Shown here: in pieces, positions 58,159-64,000 of the stretch | Layout of the letters: every line of letters begins with the position of its first letter | Numbering within the stretch: the first letter of the stretch is position 1 | Assembly (NCBI RefSeq): GCF_039541795.1 | Contig: NZ_BAABGX010000002.1 | Location: 620,001 to 684,000, forward strand | Length of the DNA: 64,000 bases | From: Nibribacter koreensis | Lineage (GTDB): Bacteria > Bacteroidota > Bacteroidia > Cytophagales > Hymenobacteraceae | Direction: 5' to 3' | Program-made: the position numbers and the translations under genes | The notes under the pieces: generated by a model | The model's database searches: none | Told to the model about the DNA's origin: nothing | What the model saw: only the letters and a program-made list of their open reading frames with translations

Positions 58159-58983
58159 TTATTTTTTCCTTCTATTAACGATCAGGTTCTCTGAGTATTT
58201 ATTCTTGTTTCTGGTCTTCTGACCTTTGGCGTACAAGCCATTACGTGAACGTGGGTGACCACCTGATGACTTACCTTCACCACCACCCATTGGGTGATCG
58301 ACAGGGTTCATAGCAACACCTCTTACACGTGGTCTGATACCCATCCATCTGCTACGTCCGGCTTTGCCCAACTTCACATTCATGTGGTCTGCATTAGATA
58401 CTGATCCTACAGTAGCCATACAGTTCACCAGAACCATTCTCATTTCACCTGAAGGTAACTTCAAAGTTGCATAACGGCCTTCTCTTGCTACAAGCTGTGC
58501 ATAAGATCCTGCACTTCTTGCCATGATACCACCATTACCTGGAGTTAACTCAATGTTGTGTACAATGGTACCTAGAGGAATATCAGAAAGAGGAAGCGCG
58601 TTGCCCACTTCTGGAGCTACTCCTGGTCCTGATACTACTGTTGCGTCCACTGCCAAGCCTGCTGGAGCAATGATGTAGGTTTTCTCACCATCTGCATAGT
58701 AAAGAAGCGCAATACGAGCCGTTCTGTTTGGATCGTACTCAATCGCTTTTACTGTTGCAGGAACACCGTACTTCGTTCTTTTGAAGTCGATGATACGGAA
58801 TCTTTTCTTATGCCCACCGCCTATGTAGCGCATGGTCATACGACCCGCATTGTTACGTCCACCAGATTTTTTCTTGGATGCCAACAAAGATTTCTCAGGC
58901 TCGCTCTTCGTGATTTCAGTGAAGGCTGGCGCGATTCTAAATCTTTGACCTGGTGTTGTTGGTCTTAGTTTTCTTAATGCCAT
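58159..58983 (-). CDS. rplB: 50S ribosomal protein L2 (uL2)
   Basis: A 274-residue uL2: MALRKLRPTTPGQRFRIAPA, GRNNAGRMTMRYIGGGHKKR, and the C-terminal VRGVAMNPVDHPMGGGEGKS that nears the peptidyl transferase centre. Confidence 0.98.
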   Translation of the reverse strand: MALRKLRPTTPGQRFRIAPAFTEITKSEPEKSLLASKKKSGGRNNAGRMTMRYIGGGHKKRFRIIDFKRTKYGVPATVKAIEYDPNRTARIALLYYADGEKTYIIAPAGLAVDATVVSGPGVAPEVGNALPLSDIPLGTIVHNIELTPGNGGIMARSAGSYAQLVAREGRYATLKLPSGEMRMVLVNCMATVGSVSNADHMNVKLGKAGRSRWMGIRPRVRGVAMNPVDHPMGGGEGKSSGGHPRSRNGLYAKGQKTRNKNKYSENLIVNRRKK

Positions 58984-58995
58984 TCTATTTTAAAC

Positions 58996-59283
58996 TTAGA
59001 TGCCGCTGTAGAAGTCAATAACTTCTCCCTCTTTCAATGTTACAATAGCTTTCTTGGTAGAGGCTGTACGACCCGTAACTACTCCTGATTTCGTGTTTCT
59101 TGATTTCAGTTTGCCTTGGGTACGCATAGTAGAAATTTTCTCTACTGTAACTCCGTATTTAGACTGGATCGCTTTCTTGATCTCAATCTTATTTGCTTTT
59201 CTATCAACCTCAAAGGCAAACACTCCCTTTTCTGCAAGGGCTGTCAGCTTCTCAGTAAGCAATGGTCTTTTTAATATGCTCAT
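58996..59283 (-). CDS. rplW: 50S ribosomal protein L23 (uL23)
   Basis: A 95-residue uL23: MSILKRPLLTEKLTALAEKG, FEVDRKANKIEIKKAIQSKY, and STMRTQGKLKSR. Docking site for SRP and trigger factor at the tunnel exit. Its ATG shares one base with the rplD stop (TAATG). Confidence 0.98.
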   Translation of the reverse strand: MSILKRPLLTEKLTALAEKGVFAFEVDRKANKIEIKKAIQSKYGVTVEKISTMRTQGKLKSRNTKSGVVTGRTASTKKAIVTLKEGEVIDFYSGI

Positions 59284-59915
59284 TATTTTGTGGCGTAAAG
59301 TTCTTCAAGAACTGAAAGAGACTCTTCTAAACAAATTACTCTATCAGCATTTAACAAATCATAGGTTGTTAAACCTGAAGCGGTAGCAATCTTCACTTTA
59401 GGAACGTTTCTGCTAGACAATACCGCGTTTGTGTTCACTTCGCTAGTGATCACAAGCGTTTTCTTGGCAGATAGGTTCAAGCCATTTAGAATAGCAATGA
59501 AATCCTTTGTTCTAGGGGTGTCAATTACCAGGTTGTCTAACATGACAACTCTATCACCTTTCGCCAAAGTTGACAAAGCTGACAATCTTGCCACTGCTTT
59601 CAACTTCTTATTCAGCTTGAAGCTGTAGTTTCTTGGCTTAGGTCCGAATACACGGCCACCACCTACAAATACTGGAGACTTCAATGAACCTGCTCTGGCT
59701 CCACCTGTACCTTTTTGCTTTTTGATCTTTTTGGTTGACCCTGCAATTTCAGCACGCTCTTTTGACTTGTGCGTTCCTTGACGTTGGTTAGCCAAGTATT
59801 GCTTTACATCCAGATACATGGCATGTTCATTTGGCTCAACACCAAACACAGACTCTGGAAGAGTTACTTTTCTTCCTGTATCTTGGCCTTTACTATTGAA
59901 AACTGATATCTCCAT
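59283..59915 (-). CDS. rplD: 50S ribosomal protein L4 (uL4)
   Basis: A 210-residue uL4: start MEISVFNSKGQDTGR chosen because the ATG four codons earlier would overlap rplC. RQGTHKSKERAEIAGSTKKI and KKQKGTGGARAGSLKSPVFV belong to the tunnel loop. In E. coli L4 also represses the S10 operon; no such leader is evident here. Confidence 0.97.
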   Translation of the reverse strand: MEISVFNSKGQDTGRKVTLPESVFGVEPNEHAMYLDVKQYLANQRQGTHKSKERAEIAGSTKKIKKQKGTGGARAGSLKSPVFVGGGRVFGPKPRNYSFKLNKKLKAVARLSALSTLAKGDRVVMLDNLVIDTPRTKDFIAILNGLNLSAKKTLVITSEVNTNAVLSSRNVPKVKIATASGLTTYDLLNADRVICLEESLSVLEELYATK

Positions 59916-59916
59916 C

Positions 59917-60537
59917 TTATTTCTCAACTACGATAAATGAATTTTTAGCACCAGGCACAGAACCACTTACCACCAAAACGTTTTGTTCTGGCAAAATTCT
60001 TAGCACACGAAGGTTTTGGATTTTAACTCTGTCGCCACCCATTCTACCAGCCATACGCATTCCTTTGAATACTCTGGAAGGCCATGAACAGGCACCAATT
60101 GAACCAGGGTGTCTTGCTCTGTTGTGCTGACCGTGAGTCTGCCCACCAACACCGGCAAAGTTATAACGTTTTACAACGCCTTGGAAACCTTTACCTTTAG
60201 AGGTACCTACTACGTCTACAAATTCACCTTCTTCAAATGAACCAACGTTTACTTCATCTCCTAAAGAATATGATGCAACGTCTTCTAATCTAAATTCAAC
60301 TAGCTTTTTCTTAGCAGTTGTGTTAGCTTTTTGGAAGTGGCCAGCAAGCGCTTTGCTTGTTCTTTTTACTTTCTTCTCTCCGTATCCAAGCTGGATAGCT
60401 GTGTAACCATCCACTTCCTGCGTTTTGACTTGGGTCACAACGCATGGTCCTGCTTGAATCAAAGTACAGGCCACGCTCTTACCCTCAGGTGTGAAGAGGC
60501 TTGTCATTCCGATTTTCTTACCGATAATTCCAGGCAT
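59917..60537 (-). CDS. rplC: 50S ribosomal protein L3 (uL3)
   Basis: A 206-residue uL3: MPGIIGKKIGMTSLFTPEGK, FVDVVGTSKGKGFQGVVKRY, and THGQHNRARHPGSIGACSWP. It is the first gene after the interrupted rpsJ junction: a 322-bp gap with terminator, palindrome and possible new promoter separates it from rpsJ. Confidence 0.98.
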   Translation of the reverse strand: MPGIIGKKIGMTSLFTPEGKSVACTLIQAGPCVVTQVKTQEVDGYTAIQLGYGEKKVKRTSKALAGHFQKANTTAKKKLVEFRLEDVASYSLGDEVNVGSFEEGEFVDVVGTSKGKGFQGVVKRYNFAGVGGQTHGQHNRARHPGSIGACSWPSRVFKGMRMAGRMGGDRVKIQNLRVLRILPEQNVLVVSGSVPGAKNSFIVVEK

Positions 60538-60596
60538 TCTACTTTATTTATTTAACAATGAATATACTACACCCGTTTAGGTGTTATTTGGGAGTG

Positions 60597-60604
60597 CAAA
60601 GTTC
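60597..60604 (-). promoter_or_regulatory. possible -7 promoter element, rplC operon
   Basis: GAACTTTG followed by CA on the minus strand; one mismatch from TAnnTTTG, with a CTTGT near the expected -33 position. Predicted start near 60590, leader about 53 nt. Confidence 0.3.
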
Positions 60605-60760
60605 ATTATTTATTTTTTCTTTTACAAGCCCCGCTAAATTATTTGTTTTCAGATACTAATGATTTGGAATATTATTATCTGTCAAATTCCCTTTAGTATC
60701 TAAGACCTTTTAAATATTGGCTTCTTAATTTTTATGAATCACCTAAAATTACCCTTTCGT

Positions 60761-60798
60761 CGTTTTTAGCCTGTTTTCTCGAAAACAGGCTAAAAACG
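60761..60798. repeat. 38-bp interspersed palindrome, copy 22, extended to 58 bp
   Basis: CGTTTTTAGCCTGTTTTC and its exact reverse complement around a TC centre; flanks ACCCTTTCGT/ACGAAAGGGT extend perfect pairing to 60751-60808. The best paired copy in the window. Confidence 0.9.
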
Positions 60799-60808
60799 AC
60801 GAAAGGGT

Positions 60809-60841
60809 AAAAAAAAAGGGAGAGGTCAAACCTCTCCCTTT
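60809..60841 (-). terminator. intrinsic terminator after rpsJ
   Basis: On the minus strand AAGGGAGAGG, loop TTTGA, CCTCTCCC followed by nine T residues. Ends 19 bases past the rpsJ stop; a strong rho-independent terminator. Confidence 0.9.
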
Positions 60842-60859
60842 TTAATGGTATTTAAATTA

Positions 60860-61165
60860 TCAGACTTTGATCTCAACATCAACGCCGCTTGGCAATTCTA
60901 ATTTCATCAAAGCATCTACTGTTTTAGATGAAGTAGAATAGATGTCTACTAGTCTTTTGTAGGTACAAAGTTGGAATTGCTCACGCGCTTTTTTGTTTAC
61001 GTGTGGAGAGCGCAATACTGTGAAAATATCTTTCTCAGTTGGCAAAGGAATGGGACCACTCACGATCGCGCCAGTCGCTTTCACCGCTTTCACGATTTTC
61101 TCTGATGACTTGTCAACCAGATTGTGATCGTAAGATTTCAGCTTAATTCTGATCTTTTGATTCAT
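60860..61165 (-). CDS. rpsJ: 30S ribosomal protein S10 (uS10)
   Basis: A 101-residue uS10: MNQKIRIKLKSYDHNLVDKS, GPIPLPTEKDIFTVLRSPHV, and SGVDVEIKV at the end. Also a NusB partner in antitermination. Here it is the last gene of the rpsL-rpsG-fusA-rpsJ unit, closed by a terminator. Confidence 0.98.
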   Translation of the reverse strand: MNQKIRIKLKSYDHNLVDKSSEKIVKAVKATGAIVSGPIPLPTEKDIFTVLRSPHVNKKAREQFQLCTYKRLVDIYSTSSKTVDALMKLELPSGVDVEIKV

Positions 61166-61176
61166 TCTATTTCAAC

Positions 61177-63276
61177 TTATTTAGCTGTTCCTTTTAATTT
61201 TGCGATGATACCATCTGCCAAGTTTTGCGGTACTTGCTCATAATGAGAGAAAGTAAGCGAAGCTGTTGCACGACCTGAAGTGATAGTACGTAAGTCAGTT
61301 ACATAACCGAACAGTTCAGAAAGCGGAACATCAGCTTTAACTACTGTTGAAGTTCCTTTGGTATCCATACCTTTCATGATACCTCTTCTTCTGTTCAAGT
61401 CACCTGTCACTGGACCTGTGTACTCATCTGGTGTCACTACGTCTACTGCCATGATTGGCTCAAGTAATTTTGGAGCACACTGCTTACCAGCTTCTCTAAA
61501 TCCTTGACGAGCTGCCAATTCAAATGAAAGTGAGTCAGAGTCAACGTCGTGGAATGATCCATGGAACAAACGCACTTTCATTGAATCAATCGGGAATCCT
61601 GCCAAGATACCATTCTTCATGGCCTCTTCGAATCCTTTTTGAATTGCTGGGATAAATTCTCTAGGAATTACACCACCTACAATTGCGTTCTCAAACTCAA
61701 GACCTTGCTTGCCATCTTCACGTGGTCCCATGTTGAACACGATGTCCGCGAACTTACCACGACCACCAGACTGCTTCTTGAACACTTCTCTGTGCTCAAC
61801 CATCTTAGTGATTGTTTCTTTGTAAGCTACCTGAGGAGCACCTTGGTTCAATTCAACCTTGAACTCACGCTTCATGCGGTCAATGATAATCTCCAAGTGA
61901 AGCTCGCCCATACCTCTCAAGATAGTCTGACCAGTTTCCTCGTCAGTGTTTACTTGTAAGGTTGGATCTTCTTCAATAAGCTTGGCAATTGCCATACCCA
62001 TTTTATCAGAGTCAGCCTGAGTTTTCGGCTCAATTGCATATCCAATTACTGGCTCTGGGAAGTCCATTGATTCCAAAACAATTTTCGCGTTTTGGTCACA
62101 AAGAGTATCACCAGTTTTAATGTCTTTGAAACCTACAACTGCCCCAATATCTCCAGCACTTAGTCTTTCAATTTGGTTTTGCTTGTTGGCATGCATCTGG
62201 AAGATACGTGAGATACGCTCTTTGTTATTAGAGCGGGTATTGTACACGTAAGATCCTGATTCTAACACACCTGAATAGGCGCGCACAAAGCATAAACGAC
62301 CAACGTAAGGGTCAGTGGCAATTTTGAAGGCTAGGCCTGCAAATGGCTCACTCTCGCTTGGTTGACGTGTAACTTCTTCTCCTGTATCTGGATTGGTTCC
62401 TACAATGTTTTCCTTGTCAAGCGGTGATGGGATAAGAGCCATCACATAGTCAAGCATTGTTTGTACGCCTTTGTTTTTAAAAGAAGAACCACATAGCATT
62501 GGCACGATAGCCATGTCAATGGTTGCCTTACGAAGCGCTTCAATGATTTCAGCTTCTGTGATAGATGCTGGATCCTCAAAGTATTTCTCCATTAGAGCCT
62601 CGTCGTAGTCGGCTACTGCCTCCAACAACTTCTCTCTGTATTCCTCAGCCTCTTCCAACATATCATCTGGAATTGGAACTTCGGTAAAGGTCATGCCTTT
62701 ATCGTGCTCATTCCACTTGATACCTCTAAAGTTTACCAAGTCAACTACCCCTTCAAAGTTGTCCTCTGCACCAATTGGTAATTGAAGTGCTACGGCATTG
62801 CTACCCAACATTTCTTTCACCTGCTTACAAACTCCTAAGAAGTCAGCACCAGAACGGTCCATTTTGTTAACGAAACCAATACGGGCAACTTTATAGTTAT
62901 CAGCTAGTCTCCAGTTAGTCTCAGACTGTGGCTCAACACCATCTACCGCACTAAACAAGAATACTAGACCATCTAATACACGAAGGGAACGGTTTACCTC
63001 TACGGTAAAGTCAACGTGACCAGGTGTATCAATGATGTTGATGTGGTATTTCTCGCCTCTGTAGTCCCAGTTTACAGTAGTAGCGGCAGAGGTAATGGTG
63101 ATACCTCTTTCCTGCTCCTGCTCCATCCAGTCCATGGTGGCAGCTCCATCGTGTACCTCTCCTATTTTGTGGCTTACACCAGCATAGTAAAGGATACGCT
63201 CTGTAGTAGTGGTCTTACCGGCATCAATGTGCGCAGCAATACCTATGTTACGTGTGTATTTTAAATCCCGAGCCAT
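61177..63276 (-). CDS. fusA: elongation factor G
   Basis: A 699-residue translocase GTPase. G1 is AHIDAGKTTTTE (15-26), followed by RGITITSAATT, DTPGHVDF and NKMD; domain IV has GRGKFADIVFNMGPRED. It drives mRNA-tRNA translocation and ribosome recycling. No tuf gene follows; tuf must be elsewhere in the genome. Confidence 0.98.
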   Translation of the reverse strand: MARDLKYTRNIGIAAHIDAGKTTTTERILYYAGVSHKIGEVHDGAATMDWMEQEQERGITITSAATTVNWDYRGEKYHINIIDTPGHVDFTVEVNRSLRVLDGLVFLFSAVDGVEPQSETNWRLADNYKVARIGFVNKMDRSGADFLGVCKQVKEMLGSNAVALQLPIGAEDNFEGVVDLVNFRGIKWNEHDKGMTFTEVPIPDDMLEEAEEYREKLLEAVADYDEALMEKYFEDPASITEAEIIEALRKATIDMAIVPMLCGSSFKNKGVQTMLDYVMALIPSPLDKENIVGTNPDTGEEVTRQPSESEPFAGLAFKIATDPYVGRLCFVRAYSGVLESGSYVYNTRSNNKERISRIFQMHANKQNQIERLSAGDIGAVVGFKDIKTGDTLCDQNAKIVLESMDFPEPVIGYAIEPKTQADSDKMGMAIAKLIEEDPTLQVNTDEETGQTILRGMGELHLEIIIDRMKREFKVELNQGAPQVAYKETITKMVEHREVFKKQSGGRGKFADIVFNMGPREDGKQGLEFENAIVGGVIPREFIPAIQKGFEEAMKNGILAGFPIDSMKVRLFHGSFHDVDSDSLSFELAARQGFREAGKQCAPKLLEPIMAVDVVTPDEYTGPVTGDLNRRRGIMKGMDTKGTSTVVKADVPLSELFGYVTDLRTITSGRATASLTFSHYEQVPQNLADGIIAKLKGTAK

Positions 63277-63279
63277 TAA

Positions 63280-63747
63280 TTAGAATCTAAAGTGTGAGAA
63301 TGCCTTGTTGGCTTCCGCCATTCTGTGAGTATCGTCTTTCTTCTTCACAGCAGCACCTTCTCCTTTAGCTGCAGCGATGATCTCACCGGCTAATTTATCC
63401 ATCATTGTTTTCTCACCTCTCTTACGAGCGTAAGAAATCATCCATTTGATTCCGAGAGAAATCTTTCTATCCGGACGCACCTCAGTTGGTACCTGGAAAG
63501 TTGCACCACCTACACGGCGGCTTTTCACCTCTACACCTGGCATGATATTGTTCAATGCTTTTCTCCAGGTCTCAAGACCGCTCTCCTTAGTTCTTTTCTC
63601 AACTAAGTCGCAAGCATCGTAGAATATCTTGTATGCAGTACTCTTTTTACCGTCCACCATCATGTAATTCACAAATCTGGTAACTAGAGTCTCTTTGTAC
63701 TTAGGATCAGGAAGAAGAATTCTCTTCTTTGGTTTTGCTTTTCTCAT
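63280..63747 (-). CDS. rpsG: 30S ribosomal protein S7 (uS7)
   Basis: A 155-residue uS7: MRKAKPKKRILLPDPKYKET, RRVGGATFQVPTEVRPDRKI, and the C-terminal RMAEANKAFSHFRF. Primary binder of the 16S 3' domain. Three bases before fusA. Confidence 0.98.
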   Translation of the reverse strand: MRKAKPKKRILLPDPKYKETLVTRFVNYMMVDGKKSTAYKIFYDACDLVEKRTKESGLETWRKALNNIMPGVEVKSRRVGGATFQVPTEVRPDRKISLGIKWMISYARKRGEKTMMDKLAGEIIAAAKGEGAAVKKKDDTHRMAEANKAFSHFRF

Positions 63748-63761
63748 TATCTAAATCCTTA

Positions 63762-64000
63762 TTATTTTTTCTTACCGCCTTTACCTGCTGCAGCCGCTGG
63801 CTGACCTGGCTTAGGACGCTTAGCTCCGTACTTAGAACGGGACTGTAGACGACCGTTTACACCAGCTGTATCCAATGCACCACGGATGATGTGATATCTT
63901 ACACCTGGTAAGTCTTTCACACGACCACCTCTGATTAACACAATAGAGTGCTCCTGTAGGTTGTGGCCTTCACCAGGGATATAAGCATTGACTTCTTTGC
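63762..64000 (-). CDS. rpsL: 30S ribosomal protein S12 (uS12), partial
   Basis: The C-terminal part of uS12 read to the window edge: AYIPGEGHNLQEHSIVLIRG, then GRVKDLPGVRYHIIRGALDT, and a basic tail KRPKPGQPAAAAGKGGKKK. The N-terminal ~45-50 residues, including the decoding-loop lysines where streptomycin resistance arises, lie outside. It is the first visible gene of the str unit. Confidence 0.96.
   Translation of the reverse strand, partial: KEVNAYIPGEGHNLQEHSIVLIRGGRVKDLPGVRYHIIRGALDTAGVNGRLQSRSKYGAKRPKPGQPAAAAGKGGKKK

Larger units (their letters stand above)
60538..60859 (-). other. 322-bp gap splitting rpsJ from rplC
   Basis: No gene is seen. From the rpsJ side it holds a strong terminator (60809-60841), a perfect 58-bp palindrome (60751-60808), then about 210 bp of AT-rich sequence that must carry the promoter and leader of rplC. 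A small ACACC/GGTGT hairpin lies near 60570-60586. Confidence 0.75.

Noticed and set aside
60538..60750. A hidden small gene between rpsJ and rplC
   Set aside because: No open frame of useful length on either strand; AT-rich leader-like sequence.
2288..60798. The palindromes as a CRISPR array
   Set aside because: Copies are kilobases apart, palindromic, with genes between; there are no regular spacers or cas genes.

Overview
The window looks like a chromosomal segment of a Bacteroidota bacterium, most probably order Cytophagales, family Hymenobacteraceae (a Rufibacter- or Pontibacter-like genome; the genus is an inference). Evidence: many genes have a phylum-type -7 promoter element (TAnnTTTG) just upstream and almost no Shine-Dalgarno sequences; the str-S10-spc-alpha ribosomal cluster has map, infA and a zinc-free rpmJ in the usual order; SecA is over 1,100 residues long; and typical phylum families are present (DUF4442, DUF6438, M61 protease, the DUF5117/DUF5118-type zinc protease, MuiA/DUF4139, secreted TPR proteins). 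No phage, plasmid, integrase, transposase, tRNA, rRNA or CRISPR array was seen.

Layout. 1-6.1 kb: end of an ECF sigma factor, a secreted alpha/beta hydrolase, a DUF4442 protein, an ALDH7-type aldehyde dehydrogenase, an HtrA protease and an Hsp20 chaperone. 6.1-6.8 kb: a non-coding repeat-rich gap. 6.8-12.7 kb: an M20 amidohydrolase, then the overlapping operon secA-deoC-SPOR lipoprotein. 12.9-17.7 kb: a glycan operon read on the minus strand (glycosyltransferase, UDP-galactopyranose mutase, and a GH1/RmlD-like fusion). 17.9-22.4 kb: GNAT acetyltransferase, dapF, an RlmI-like methyltransferase, a Ppx/GppA phosphatase and an orphan protein. 22.8-34.9 kb: envelope and accessory genes (TPR protein, MuiA family, Ldh-family dehydrogenase, lipoproteins, voltage-gated K+ channel, M61 protease, FkbM methyltransferase, CPBP protease). 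35-43.5 kb: a secreted zinc protease, a Tat-exported TldD with PmbA, hscA, and a FtsB/DivIC-like division protein. 43.7-46.1 kb: eno and carA. 46.2-64 kb: the alpha, spc, S10 and str ribosomal clusters on the minus strand, ending inside rpsL at the right edge.

The most distinctive feature is a 38-bp interspersed palindrome: about 22 copies, nearly all in intergenic gaps of the left 44 kb, with only one copy in the ribosomal region. Its half-site is CGTTTTTGGCCTGTTTTCT followed by the reverse complement. Arms differ between copies but often change together, and in several copies the pairing extends into the flanks. Two copies have been captured as coding sequence: one encodes most of the signal peptide of the MuiA-family protein, and one supplies the ATG and first four codons of the zinc protease. 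The single ribosomal copy lies, with a strong terminator, between rpsJ and rplC, splitting a normally continuous operon.

Less abundant repeats fill the longer gaps: a roughly 170-180 bp element with ~41-bp inverted ends (two copies), a 22-bp hairpin pair, a 36-bp repeat pair, and CCCCCTTT-type arms. The hsp20 promoter region carries two 18-bp direct repeats that look like operators. Protein functions are assigned from recognisable motifs and family knowledge; no database search was run.
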